Below are positions 20,040 to 30,142 of a DNA stretch of 57,133 nucleotides, in pieces. The notes beneath the pieces were generated by a model. That model searched no databases. It was given only the letters and a program-made list of their open reading frames with translations, and had not been told where the DNA came from. The DNA is from Histomonas meleagridis (Eukaryota; Parabasalia; Tritrichomonadida; Dientamoebidae). The translations under genes were made by a program, and so were the position numbers. The stretch lies in the NCBI GenBank assembly GCA_020186115.1, contig WSYJ01000071.1, forward strand, positions 1 to 57,133, read 5' to 3'. The first letter of the stretch is position 1, and each line of letters begins with the position of its first letter.

Positions 20040-20960
20040 TTTTCCTTATTTGCTTTTTTTAAGAACATAATACATGACTTCTACATTCGAAAAAATTGAT
20101 ATAAATTTGGTGATATATAACATTCGTCGATTGATTCTATGCGATATATCCAATTCACTTTGTTCCTTTATATGACTGTAGCACCATAACGGAAGTTGCC
20201 TTAACATCATCAAAAGCAGATTTGGCAATGAAAGAAGGCTCTACTTCCCCCATTGTAATATATGCACGAAATTTTATTACGATTTGCAAATGCATTACTT
20301 CCAATTTACGCGATTGAACTTCCAATTAAAATTCTTATGACTGAATGACAGTTTTAATGAGAAGAAACACCAATTGATGTTAATGAATCTGAAATACCAA
20401 TGTAAGTGAGTGCTGTGCAATCTTTAAATGAATAATTTACAATTTATTTTACTTTATTTGGCATTGCAAAGAAATACAATGATTTGCATCAATAAAATGC
20501 TTCGTTTCCAATTGTTATCAGATTATTATTAGTTCTAAATATATATAAATATTGCAATATTTAAATGTAGCATATCCAATTAAAGATATTTCAGGTGTAA
20601 GAGAAATCTCTATTAATAATGAACATCCATAAAATGATTCATTCCAAATTGTTTTCAAAAATAAACCAAATTTAACGCTTCGTTTCCTATTGACGTAACT
20701 GAAGATCCAATTGAGACATTAATTAAGTTAGAACAATATTTATATAATGCGTCTTTAATGGATTGAGTTGAATTCGGAATTGAAACATTTGTTAATGATG
20801 AACAATTCATAAATGAATGGTTTCAAATCGATGTCACATGAATGATGAATGTTCAATTTTCAATATTCGTAAGAGAATCTGAAAGATTAATACATATCAA
20901 GTTTTTGCATAAACAAAATGTAGAATTACCTAATGATGTAAGCTTTTTAAAAATAATGTT
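20040..20960 (-). pseudogene. BspA-like leucine-rich repeat gene relic
   Basis: Minus-strand frames give TpLRR/BspA repeat fragments: 'FINCSSLTNVSIPNS', 'YCSNLINVSIGSSVTSIGNEAL', 'SFKDCTALTYIGISDSLTSIGVSS' and a C-terminal 'AKSAFDDVKATSVMVLQSYKGTK', the last like the end of typical trichomonad BspA ectodomains. Stops and frameshifts occur in nearly every repeat. BspA-like proteins are abundant surface molecules in trichomonads; this copy cannot be expressed whole. No membrane segment was found downstream. Confidence 0.68.
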
Positions 20961-21149
20961 TATTTAAAAAATTTATTTTTGACATAATCATCTGATGATT
21001 AAGTTAGTGACAGAATTACTTTATAACAAAAAAATGACACAGTAAAGTTATCAAATTTTCTATCGGTAATTCCCAGAATAAAAAATGAACTACAAAATAT
21101 AAAAATTTTAGTATCAAATATTTGAAAAAAAATTATGTTTAAGAGCCAT

Positions 21150-22952
21150 TTAATCAACGGGAGCCTGTGGTGGAGGAGGTGGTGGAGGCGGTGGTGGTGG
21201 TGCTCCCTCTGCAACAACAGGAACTTCTCTTCCTCCATACTCAAATACTCTTGCCTTAATGTGCGGGTGATTCATGAAAACAGCTTCTTCGTATGCATCC
21301 ATTCCGTTGTCTGCCTTTACTGACAAATCAACATTTTCATTTTCACATAGCAAATCTACAATTCTTTCATGGTTATGTTGAATACCACTGTATATTGGTG
21401 TTCTATCATGCTCTCCTTTCAAGTTGTAATCGGTATTTGGATTTTCAAGTAATAAGAATAATCCTTCATAGCTACCAATTCTTGAGGCATAATGAATTGG
21501 TGCTGCTCCATAGTTATTAGCCATGTTAACATCTATGTCCTTGTTTGTAGTCAATACTCTGATTGTTTCAATATGTTCATATAACACAGCATAATGTAAT
21601 GGCGTCTTTCCCCATATGTTACGTGCATTAATGTTAATTCCTTTAGCTGAAAGTAATGTTCTTACAACATCAGTATGTCCTCTTCCACAAGCATAATGTA
21701 ATGGTGCCTTATCAAACTCACCTTTAGCATTAACATCAATTCCATTTACACTGATAAGGTATCGTACAGTTTCTACATGTCCTCGATCAGCAGCAAGATG
21801 TAAAGGCGTGAGTTTTTTGTTGTTGCCAAGATTGATCGGGGCACCCTTAGCTTGGGCAAGGACTTTAACGATCTCCAAACAACCGTTTTCAGCGGCAACG
21901 TGAAGTGGCGTGTTACCGTTGTCGCACGTTTGATTTGAATTGATTTTGGGGTGGTCCATCATAAGCCTAACGGCTCCCACTGAATTAGATAATGCGCCGT
22001 AGTGTAATGGTGCCATTCCATTACTGGCTTTAAGGTTAACGTCAAGCTTATTGAGGGATAATAGGAATCGAACTGTTTCTTCATTGCCATTCTCCATTGC
22101 ACAATGAAGAAGTGAGCGTCCATCATTTGTAAGCATCATAACATCTGAATTCTTTGCTGTTGCAATGGCTCTAACAATGGGAGTGTGTCCTTTGATGATA
22201 GCAAGATGAATTGGTGCGTATCCTTGATCATTTTGTTCATTGACTTTAACATCATCACTCTCAAGGAGGAAGGAAACGCAATCGCTAAAGCCACCCTCAG
22301 TACACCATGAAAGAGGTGTCATGCCAAGATTGTCTTTGCAATTTACATCAATTCCTTTGAGACTAATGAGATACCTAATGACATCAGCTTTGCCATACTT
22401 GGCAGCAACGGCAAGTGGTGTCATTGCTTCTTTGTTTGCAAGATTATGGTCTGCAGAATTTTCATGGAGATATTTGACAAGTTCAAGATCTCCGTTCTTG
22501 GCTGCATAATGCATTGAAGTATTTCCAAGACTATCAGCAATGTTAAGATTGAGATTAAATTCATAAAGCTCGCATATAAATCTGAAAACTGAGCTCTTCA
22601 TGTTGTCAGCTGCAAAAGTAATGGCTGGCCTGAAGTCTTGACCAAGCTTGGATAATATTTCGATGATATCACAATTTCCACCTAATATTGCGAAATATGT
22701 GATTGGAGTATCGTTGTTATCAGCTGCATAAAGTCCTTGGTCCTTATCAGCAATCATCCTGAAGCAGTTGATGGATGCATAGTAAGCAGTCATTGAAAGG
22801 AGAGATGGTTCATATTGTAAAAAAGGAGGCAAGCGATGGTTTGGATCAGGAACTTTAACGTCAAGTTGAAGGCCCGAATTTATAAGTTTGGAAAGCAGAA
22901 CTGTGTCATCTGATTGGAGTGCAACATAGAGTTCTTCGAGATCAACCTCCAT
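21150..22952 (-). CDS. Ankyrin-repeat protein with C-terminal polyproline tail
   Basis: This encodes 600 aa with an ATG at 22952. The first ~130 residues are the helical region that precedes repeats in the DUF3447-type family ('LLSMTAYYASINCFRMI', 'ITYFAILGGNCDIIEIL'). About twelve consecutive ankyrin repeats follow, mostly 34 residues ('TPLHLAADRGHVETVRYLISVNGIDVNAK' type), with no spacers at all. The end is 'EGA' followed by eleven prolines (585-595) and 'QAPVD', a plausible ligand for profilin, WW, SH3 or EVH1 domains and so for actin regulation; that role is inferred. The contrast with the spacer-interrupted ankyrin genes nearby is useful, because it gives the canonical repeat length. ACGGT (reverse orientation) lies about 20 bp before the ATG. 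Confidence 0.9.
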   Translation of the reverse strand: MEVDLEELYVALQSDDTVLLSKLINSGLQLDVKVPDPNHRLPPFLQYEPSLLSMTAYYASINCFRMIADKDQGLYAADNNDTPITYFAILGGNCDIIEILSKLGQDFRPAITFAADNMKSSVFRFICELYEFNLNLNIADSLGNTSMHYAAKNGDLELVKYLHENSADHNLANKEAMTPLAVAAKYGKADVIRYLISLKGIDVNCKDNLGMTPLSWCTEGGFSDCVSFLLESDDVKVNEQNDQGYAPIHLAIIKGHTPIVRAIATAKNSDVMMLTNDGRSLLHCAMENGNEETVRFLLSLNKLDVNLKASNGMAPLHYGALSNSVGAVRLMMDHPKINSNQTCDNGNTPLHVAAENGCLEIVKVLAQAKGAPINLGNNKKLTPLHLAADRGHVETVRYLISVNGIDVNAKGEFDKAPLHYACGRGHTDVVRTLLSAKGININARNIWGKTPLHYAVLYEHIETIRVLTTNKDIDVNMANNYGAAPIHYASRIGSYEGLFLLLENPNTDYNLKGEHDRTPIYSGIQHNHERIVDLLCENENVDLSVKADNGMDAYEEAVFMNHPHIKARVFEYGGREVPVVAEGAPPPPPPPPPPPQAPVD

Positions 22953-23537
22953 TCAGCGATTTGTGACGGTTTTTTGCTTTTTGATAATGAATTGTCAGGT
23001 GAAATTGTTAGAAATCGTTACAAAAATGAACAAATGCAAAAAGTAAGTTTTTTCCCCTTAATAATGAATTCTAGAGCACCATATATCTTCAAAATTAATG
23101 TCTTGAAGTAATGCAGATTGAGTAAATTAAAACAATTGATATTTTATCAAATTTCAAGATTAGATAATAAAAATGAATATACATAAATATAAGCTCATGT
23201 GTAATTTCGTCATAAGAAATAAAATTATAAATATTATTGATAAATGAATTTATGAAGATAATAATCTATTTTTCAGTATATAAATATTTACATTAAACAT
23301 TTCATTAATTTACTGTGCTGCTGTATTTGTTTTCCTTTTGGTAAACATACTATATGTTTGAATGATTAATCATTGATGATAATACATAACAAGAAATGTA
23401 ATAGAAATACTATTGCGTAATGCAAATTCACCGAAGCTTGAACCAAAAGTTTTAATATTGATATTTAATTTTTTAATTTGGCAAAACAAATATAAAACAA
23501 TTCAAAAACATAAGGTTTATTATTAGATTAACAATGT

Positions 23538-23738
23538 CTACTTTAAATACATGTGTGTTAAAAGAAGGATTGGAAGTAATATAGCGACGATTTCTATTGG
23601 ATTTAGTAAATTTTCTTTTCTGGATGTTTCTTGTTGAATATTTTGTATAGTATCGTATGCTGCTTGAATATGTCTGTCAATTATTTCCTCATTATATGGT
23701 TCTTTGATTCGGACAATTCTTTGCTTTTCTTTTTCCAT
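23538..23738 (-). CDS. Small putative tail-anchored membrane protein
   Basis: This 66-aa ORF starts at an ATG, has a charged helical N-terminal part and ends in one hydrophobic segment of about 20 residues ('EIVAILLPILLLTHMYL') followed by a single Lys. That is the layout of a tail-anchored protein. The start faces the ankyrin/coiled-coil gene at 23795 with only 56 bp between the ATGs, suggesting a shared promoter. I recognise no family; it might be a subunit of a membrane complex. Its small size means chance occurrence cannot be ruled out, but the amphipathic-plus-anchor pattern and genomic placement favour a real gene. Confidence 0.5.
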   Translation of the reverse strand: MEKEKQRIVRIKEPYNEEIIDRHIQAAYDTIQNIQQETSRKENLLNPIEIVAILLPILLLTHMYLK

Positions 23739-23794
23739 TTTTGAACTTAACGTACTCCATATTTTTAACGTTCGTCATCTGTACGTTATCTTTC
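23739..23794. promoter_or_regulatory. 56-bp bidirectional promoter region
   Basis: Two ATGs diverge from this stretch. It contains two ACGTT/AACGTT cores (TTAACGTTCG and TGTACGTTATC), similar to MYB-type elements near other starts. Any initiator must sit within it on both strands. Confidence 0.4.
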
Positions 23795-25299
23795 ATGTCT
23801 AACATTGCATCTCCTGCTATCAGAATAAAATTTATTCAAGCTGCAAAAGAGGGTAAAATAGAAATCCTTAAGAAATACATTAATGAAGGTATTTCATTTA
23901 ATTCTACTGATGATTCCAAAAATTATTTCGAGTTTATTTATAATTCTTTATGTTTAACTATAATGTTTGGTGTTTATTTTACTTTAACTGTATACTGCAT
24001 TACATTGGGCATCAGCACAGGGTCAAGCTGAAGTTATTAATTACCTTTTATTTGTTGGATCTGATTGTAATCAGGCAGCCAAAGATGGTATTAATTTGAT
24101 TCTAACATGAGACCACTTCATCTCGCTGCTGCTAAACATAGGCTAAATATTGTTCGTCTTCTAATTGATGCCGGAGCTAATCCAGAACTTCGAAATGAAG
24201 CTATTTCTTTATATTATTTGGACAAAAGCCAATAGATCTATGTGATAATGATCCACCAATTTGTGCTCTTTTAAGTCAAAATTCTGTTAAAACTCGCGGA
24301 GATTTATCTGATGACAAACAAGTTGTTAATGTTGCCAAAGATATGTTATCCTCGACTATTTCTCCTGTTATTTCATATGAAGAAACAATCATTCTTCAGC
24401 ATCAAAAAGCAAATGATGATGCAAACAATGTTAAAAAAGCTGAAACAAATGATTTTAATGAAATACAAAAATCGATTAATGATTATAAACAAGTTTCAGA
24501 TGAATATAAATTTGTTATTTCACAAATTAAAGATTACAATGATCAATTAAATTCCAATCAACAAAATGTAGGAAATATGGATGAAACACTTGCACAAACA
24601 CAAAGAGAAGTTTCCACAGCACTTCTTAATAAAAGAACCAACAATGTAAAATCGGAAGAAAAACTTGAAATTCTAAAAACAAATTTAATTAATTTTGAAA
24701 ATGAACATGATAATGTCACAGAAGAAATTAAAAATTTGCAAAAACGAATTGAAGAATTAACAAAGAGGAAAAATGAACTTGAAAATTGTATTGAAAGAAC
24801 TAAAAACGAATATGAAAATCTAAAAATATTTAGAAAAGATGAATTACAAAAAGAAAATGAATTTGCATTACATCAAGAATCATTACAAAAAACGCGTTCA
24901 TTAATGGAAAAAGGAAATCAAACATTATCAGAACTAGAAGAAACAACATCACAAAGATTACTTCAAGCGAATTTAGATCATGCAAAGTTTTTAGTGAAGT
25001 TTATGGATTATATAAACGAATTAATAAAACAATTTAATAATAAAATCGATATGATTGAAGAAAGAATAAAAACAGAAAAAAGAAATTTGGATGAAATATC
25101 TAAGATTGGGTTGAAAATGGATAAATTAAAGGTGTCGTCTTTAATAACTGATTATCAGACAAACTTGGCAAGTTTTAACAGAAGAAAAGAAAAAATTGTT
25201 AACGTTCAAAAGGCAATTTTAAGTGATTATGAAGGTATTCAACAAATCGTGGGACAATTCGGGAGAGAACTTCAACCATTACCTATTGAACAAATATGA
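23795..25299 (+). CDS. Ankyrin / coiled-coil protein interrupted by three spacers
   Basis: From the ATG at 23795 the first unit reads 'FIQAAKEGKIEILKKYINEGISFNST'. A spacer of 85 nt (23909-23993, about 70 in excess) precedes 'TALHWASAQGQAEVINYLLF'. A 32-nt spacer (24078-24109, 17 in excess) precedes 'RPLHLAAAKHRLNIVRLLIDAGANPELR'. Another 32-nt spacer (24194-24225) precedes 'KPIDLCDNDPPICALLSQN'. The last frame is then open for about 355 codons to the TGA at 25297-25299 and forms a long coiled coil (about 24400-25240). Removing 17 nt at each short spacer restores 'CNQAAKDGMRPLH' exactly. The long intact downstream frame suggests the gene is alive and that the inserts are removed or bypassed. 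The partner and role are unknown. Confidence 0.65.
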
Positions 25300-25935
25300 A
25301 TAAATATATATGTTAACAAATTATTGCATATGTTTTTAAATTAAACATCATTCACATTAGTGTGATCATTTACAATAAGAATCGATCCAAATATACATTA
25401 ATTTGTTTTTTAGTAAATCTTTTACTTTATGGAAATTTATTTTGGTTAATACATATGATATCTCATTTCATGAATTATAAAGTGTAATATATTTTAAATT
25501 TAATCACTTAATATTATTATATTCATTCATGAAATGAAAACCATTTTATATTTAATGTTGCTAATTTGGGATATTTTTTTTTTTTGCCCTGGGCCGGCCT
25601 CAAAAATATTTTGAGTTGCCAAATACAAAATTAATAATAACAGAATGATTAAATTTGCTAATTTTTTTGTGCCATTATTGAATTATACATACTAATTTTG
25701 GTGTGACTATTAGCTATCAGTCTCATATGTCATTCGTTTTCATTATCCCAGTAGAATTGGGAAAAATTGGTATCATTATAATATTCCTTAAGTAATTTAT
25801 ACAATATCATTAATCGTATAATCCATTTTCACATCAGTATGCAGAAGCGCCAAATTTGATGTGCAGTAAAATGTTTTTCTTGTCATTATTCAAAACGTTT
25901 AAACTTTCCTTTGTTTATTGAAAAAACAACTGTTC
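25300..25935. other. Intergenic region with a GC-rich patch next to an A/T run
   Basis: No gene is seen. At 25569-25617 a T run of about 13 is followed by GCCCTGGGCCGGCCTC and then a short hairpin (CTCAAAA-ATA-TTTTGAG, 25601-25617). Read on the minus strand this is a GC-rich end running into a poly(A) tract, as at the 3' end of a retroposed sequence. The rest is plain AT-rich DNA. Confidence 0.35.
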
Positions 25936-27516
25936 TCAGTTGAATCGATCGACGTGGAACTTTGATTCTGGAATTAGTAACTCGTTGTAGTGTTGATCCT
26001 TAAACTTCTTAAGTTCCTCCAACTTCGCCGAAACTTGTTCATCGGGCAAATCTTCGGACTTAGCAACTGCGTACAGTTCCAAATCTCTAGTTTTGTGTAC
26101 GACGATAATTTCATTTTCACCTCTGAACATATATTCGCCATCTACAGCATTCGTTTCTACCATATCGCAAGCCTTAGCCAATTGTCTCGATAATGCTTGC
26201 ATATTCTTCATTACGACCTTCTTATCATTATTACCAAATACATCTTCTCTAGGATCGGTTATAAATATTTGCCCGAGTTGTAATGAGTGTAGCGCCCAAC
26301 AATAAAACACTGATGGCGCTGACTCCATCAAATCATTGTTGAGTTCGGCCTGCTTGAATTGAGCGTTGAACCGTTTATAAAAGTCGACCGTTACGCTGTG
26401 GAACTTCACTAAGCCATCGCTATCGGCTGACAACATGACAACCGAAAAATCGCTGTCTTTGTCCTTGTAAATGTATAAATGGTGCATACCATCAGTAGAA
26501 TCTCTCATGAAGAATGGCGTCCATGATTCACCGCTTTGAAATGCAGGAACCCATAATAAATCAACAATTAATCGAAGTGATAAAGGATCACAATTATATG
26601 TGCTAACTGCAATCGTTCGATTCCTATACATTAACATTGCAAGCTTACACGATGGAAGATGTTGGAAATGAGTCACAAAGAATTGTCGAAGTTCCTTATT
26701 ACAATAAAATACAGGAATAGATGGAGCAAAGATAAAAGCAGGATCTTCACACATGTTATTAACAACTCCATCCCACGCTGGCCTTGTCCCTTCTGCAATT
26801 TGTCGAAAGTCACATGAGGGTCTCATTGAAAGTTGATTTATCAAATTTTCTGAGAAAAGTGACAAAAATAAAGAATGCAAAAAGTTGAGCTGTTTGAATA
26901 GGTACGATACGGGAAGTGATGACTTGGAAACTGCAATAAAAACAAATGGTTTCTTTGGAAGAAAGACAAAGGTGTGACTTCCTGCTCGAAAATGATTTAG
27001 CTCTTCATTCAATGATTCCATATGACCTAAAATTGCAACGCATGTACATAAGATTGGACTAAGCTTTTGTACAGCACCATACCGTGAATAAACTGGTTTA
27101 CCAGCATCAGTAACTATGAAAAGATGAAGTTCTTGACCAGTCCATTCTTCGGAATCTGGTTGCATGGCTGCTGCTGCTGAGGAGTCATCTCTTCTATCCC
27201 TGGAAATCCAATATAACTTGTGGTGTTCAGGGGATGAACTTTCTTGTTCTGATGGGTTTGGTGCATCATTTTGATGTTGTAAATTTTCAATTTCTGGTTG
27301 AGGTGGTTGAGTTGTATTTTCATGAGTTTCTTGTGGTTGCTCTTGTGGTTTAGGCTCTTCTTCCTCTGGTGATGACTCTGATTTTTCGCTTGTCTGAGAT
27401 TGCGGTGTTTGATTTTCTTCTTTATTTTCTGAAGATGATGAGGATGAGGATGATGAGGACGATGAAGAAGATTCTTCATCTACTGCTTCAGTGTGTTCGG
27501 GTTGTTCCTCGCTCAT
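25936..27516 (-). CDS. MON1: MON1 vacuolar-fusion protein (Rab GEF subunit)
   Basis: This 526-aa protein has a low-complexity acidic N-terminal ~100 residues (a run of 14 Ser, then Glu/Gln/Pro-rich), followed by the MON1/SAND domain beginning 'WTGQELHLFIVTDAGKPVYSRYG', with 'ILCTCVAILGHMES', 'LNHFRAGSHTFVFLPKKPFVFIAVSK' and later 'CKLAMLMYRNRTIAVS' and 'KFHSVTVDFYKRFNAQFK'. These are the three longin-like modules of MON1. MON1 pairs with CCZ1 to activate Rab7 on late endosomes, replacing Rab5. The Ser/Glu tail is unusual but poorly conserved in the family generally. An AACGGTTTT core (minus-strand AAAACCGTTT) lies about 35 bp upstream. Confidence 0.9.
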   Translation of the reverse strand: MSEEQPEHTEAVDEESSSSSSSSSSSSSSENKEENQTPQSQTSEKSESSPEEEEPKPQEQPQETHENTTQPPQPEIENLQHQNDAPNPSEQESSSPEHHKLYWISRDRRDDSSAAAAMQPDSEEWTGQELHLFIVTDAGKPVYSRYGAVQKLSPILCTCVAILGHMESLNEELNHFRAGSHTFVFLPKKPFVFIAVSKSSLPVSYLFKQLNFLHSLFLSLFSENLINQLSMRPSCDFRQIAEGTRPAWDGVVNNMCEDPAFIFAPSIPVFYCNKELRQFFVTHFQHLPSCKLAMLMYRNRTIAVSTYNCDPLSLRLIVDLLWVPAFQSGESWTPFFMRDSTDGMHHLYIYKDKDSDFSVVMLSADSDGLVKFHSVTVDFYKRFNAQFKQAELNNDLMESAPSVFYCWALHSLQLGQIFITDPREDVFGNNDKKVVMKNMQALSRQLAKACDMVETNAVDGEYMFRGENEIIVVHKTRDLELYAVAKSEDLPDEQVSAKLEELKKFKDQHYNELLIPESKFHVDRFN

Positions 27517-28560
27517 GTCGATTTCTGTCAGTTTGTTGTATGTAAACGGTTTTCAACTGAAAAAAATTTTTCAAAATTATTTCAGAAGTTGCCTTGTCGG
27601 AAGTTGTTAATCTTTCGCTTATTACCAGTAGCAATAAAACTTTGTAGCCTTGGCAATAAAAAAGAAAAAAAAAAGCTAATTTTAGAGCATGATTATTCTT
27701 TGTACTTTTGAGAATAAATGTACATCTTGTTCTTTTTGTCTTTCATTTTTAAATTGATATACGTGTGGAATCATATCAATGTTCTTTAAGTACAATGTTT
27801 TCCGTTTTAAATGTACGATATTTATTAAAGATTGGGAAATAAACGGCTGTCCACCAAATCTGGTTTGAGGAAAGGAGTAGTATTAATAAATAAAATATCT
27901 CACCAAAAATTAAATAAATTATGCTATCATTAGGCCTTAAAATTTGGCAAGTATTTAACATATACTTTTCTTTTATAATGGATATTGCCTTTTAAGTTGC
28001 ATCCTTTTTAGAGTAAATATTATTAATAAAAGGATTTAATACAGCTTTATCCTCATTAACAGATTTATTTGTGGGAAATAAATTACAACTTGAATTTTAT
28101 CATATAATTTTTTACATGCTTTCGTAATATTCTTTAATTATAGTATTACGATTTATTTCATTATTTTTTGAGTCAGTGTTAAGTTAATGTTGTTGTTTTT
28201 CTATATTGACATCTCTCAACACAATTATAATATCTATAACCCATGCATTGAATGCCAAAACTATTACGAATTCAAAGCAACTTCAAAATGGGCAGAAACA
28301 ATCTTTGATTATAGTGTGAAATACACAAATATTGAAAACATTTGATTGTGAAAAAAACATTATGTTAAACACATATAAAATGCATAAATTTCATCTCCTT
28401 CTAAAACATTATTTCAAAAATCTGATTTTGCTTCATTAATTGCATAATCAAGCATTACACCAAAACTGCATATATCATTCTTTGGAAAGCATTATCAAGG
28501 TATAAGAATTATCATTATATAGATAACTCACAACAAAAAGTTTTACAAAAATTTTATTAA
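27517..28560. other. Intergenic region with a possible protein-kinase fragment
   Basis: The stretch is AT-rich and mostly empty. On the minus strand near 28380-28490 one frame reads 'PKNDICSFGVMLDYAINEAKSDF', resembling kinase subdomain IX (D-x-x-S-F-G), then a stop. Trichomonads have many such kinases, but no ATP site or DFG motif is present, so at most this is a relic. AACGGTTTTC lies at 27546-27555 near the MON1 start. Confidence 0.3.
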
Positions 28561-29274
28561 TCATTCATTAATAACATCAATGTTTTCATCAATTATTAAT
28601 TCATCAGCAGAAACCAAAGGAGAATCAACAAACAGTTGAACATTAAATTGAAAGTTAGTTTTTTTCCCATCCATTGCAATGAAGAGCAATGGCGATGTGA
28701 CACTTAGGGAATAAGTTAATGGCGCAATAGGAGTTGTTGCTATTGAGTGTATAACATTTCTGACTCTTCCTAAAGTGACATTTCGATGATATATTCGGAA
28801 CTCAAAATCACTCCTTTTAAGTCTATCGATTTGTTGAGATGTTCTTTCACCCAGATTAAACACATGTGTATATGTGTAATTATCTGTAAGTTTTGTTGCA
28901 GGTGGCGTTTTCGCGACATCACCAACTGGAGGCTTCACTTCAATAAAGCAACCAAGTGGTAGTGGATGCGATTTTGGCTTTTTTGTAATTTCCATTGTTA
29001 TCAGAATTTCTGGATCATTTGAAACAGGTAAATCCACATGTAAATGAAATCGCTTAACATCAGATAATGTTTTTGTTCCGGATCGAAGAGCTGCAATTGT
29101 ATTTGAAATACTATCTATAGCAGCTCGAAGAGTTTCTGATGGTTTTTGATCTTCAGCAGAAGAACAACGAAGAAGAGCATCCATTAATTTCTTTCGCTTT
29201 TTAAGGCTTTGTCCTATAAAAACCTTTGTTAATTTTTCTTGTGAGTTTTGATCAAGCTCATTAAAATTCGACAT
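28561..29274 (-). CDS. Unidentified protein, possible C2-like fold
   Basis: This 237-aa protein starts at an ATG at 29274 and ends at 28561. The first ~70 residues are helical and charged ('QEKLTKVFIGQSLKKRKKLMDALLRC'). The rest alternates hydrophobic strands: 'VKRFHLHVDLPV', 'EILITMEITKKP', 'DFEFRIYHRNVTLGRVRNVIHSI' and 'NFQFNVQLFVDSPLV'. This is the strand pattern of a C2 domain, and 'LGRVxxxI...PI.PL' is reminiscent of coiled-coil/C2 proteins, but acidic calcium-binding loops are not evident. It diverges from the uL1 gene with 100 bp between the ATGs, where three AACG-type cores occur. I do not assign a function. Confidence 0.6.
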   Translation of the reverse strand: MSNFNELDQNSQEKLTKVFIGQSLKKRKKLMDALLRCSSAEDQKPSETLRAAIDSISNTIAALRSGTKTLSDVKRFHLHVDLPVSNDPEILITMEITKKPKSHPLPLGCFIEVKPPVGDVAKTPPATKLTDNYTYTHVFNLGERTSQQIDRLKRSDFEFRIYHRNVTLGRVRNVIHSIATTPIAPLTYSLSVTSPLLFIAMDGKKTNFQFNVQLFVDSPLVSADELIIDENIDVINE

Positions 29275-29374
29275 GAACTTAATGCACGTTTAACATTGAT
29301 TATAACGTTCTTTTAACGGTCGCCAGAATGGCTAGCCCCAAAAAACGGTTTGACTTGGTCGTCCTTTCTGTCTG
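29275..29374. promoter_or_regulatory. Bidirectional promoter between the C2-like gene and uL1
   Basis: The 100-bp gap between divergent ATGs contains ATAACGTTC, TTTAACGGTCG and AAAACGGTTTG. These are three MYB-type cores (ACGTT/ACGGT) in a row, the densest cluster in the window, and uL1 should be a strongly expressed gene. The TCTGATGTCT context around the uL1 ATG leaves only a very short leader. Confidence 0.45.
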
Positions 29375-30028
29375 ATGTCTCGTATTCATCAGGAAAACCT
29401 TAGGTCTGCCATTGCTGAAATTCTTGATTACTCCAACAACAAGAAGAAGAGGAAGTTCACTGAAACAATCGAACTTCAAATCCGTCTTAAGGGTTACAAC
29501 ATCGCAAAGGATAAGCGTTTCATCGGTAGCATTAAGCTTCCAAACGTCATCCGTCCAGGACTTCGTATTGGTATCATGGGTGACAAGATCCATTGCGAAC
29601 AAGCTGCTGCTATCAACGTTCCATACTATGATCTTCAAACTCTTACTAACTTCAACAAGGATAAGAAGACAATCAAGTATTGGGCTAAGAAGCACCACCT
29701 CTTCCTTGCATCTGATACCATCATCAAGAACCTCAACAAGACATTAGGTCCAGCATTCAACAAGACAGGTAAGTTCCCAGCACCAATCCGTTCATCTGAT
29801 AAAGTTGCTGATGCTGTTGATGAAGCCCGCAAGACAGTCAAGTTCAGGCTTAAGAAATCAATCGCATTCGGTGTTGCCGTTGCCAACGTTGCAATGAAGC
29901 CAGAGCAAGTTTACCAAAACGTTATGCTTGCTACAAACTACGTTGTTTCCCTCCTTAAGAAGCAATGGCAATCAATCGGCGCAATCACACTCCACTCAAC
30001 AATGGGTAAGCCACACCGTGTTTACTAA
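29375..30028 (+). CDS. RPL10A: 60S ribosomal protein uL1 (L10a)
   Basis: This 217-aa protein matches eukaryotic uL1/L10a in length and sequence: 'KFTETIELQIRLKGYNIAKDKRF', 'GSIKLPNVIRP', 'FLASDTIIKNLNKTLGPAFNKTGKFP' (including the conserved 'LGPxxNKxGKFP' box), and 'VANVAMKPEQVYQNVMLATNYVVSLLKKQW'. It forms the mobile L1 stalk of the large subunit that handles E-site tRNA. Third positions are strongly C-biased compared with neighbours (many AAC, ATC, AAG, CTT), the signature of high expression in this genome. Confidence 0.96.
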   Translation: MSRIHQENLRSAIAEILDYSNNKKKRKFTETIELQIRLKGYNIAKDKRFIGSIKLPNVIRPGLRIGIMGDKIHCEQAAAINVPYYDLQTLTNFNKDKKTIKYWAKKHHLFLASDTIIKNLNKTLGPAFNKTGKFPAPIRSSDKVADAVDEARKTVKFRLKKSIAFGVAVANVAMKPEQVYQNVMLATNYVVSLLKKQWQSIGAITLHSTMGKPHRVY

Positions 30029-30142
30029 ACACACCACAATGAAGCAAACCTTTTTTTTAATTATTTTTTATTTAAAAATACAAAACATCATAAGTTAATG
30101 TAAAATGTAAAGTTTTCAATCAATCACATTGGAATTGACCGT

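Noticed and set aside
20046-20228. 60-codon minus-strand ORF
   Set aside because: It is a wrong frame of the BspA-like relic; the BspA reading is in another frame.
21135-21323. Trp/Arg-rich plus-strand ORF
   Set aside because: It is the antisense of the polyproline codons of the ankyrin gene at 21150-22952.
24089-24112. Canonical 24-nt GT...AG intron (GTATTAATTTG...CATGAG) in the ankyrin/coiled-coil gene
   Set aside because: It has GT, AG and a CTAAC, and falls in the size range of very short trichomonad introns, but its removal leaves 2 nt and breaks the downstream frame. A 17-nt excision fits the protein instead, so I did not call the 24-nt version.
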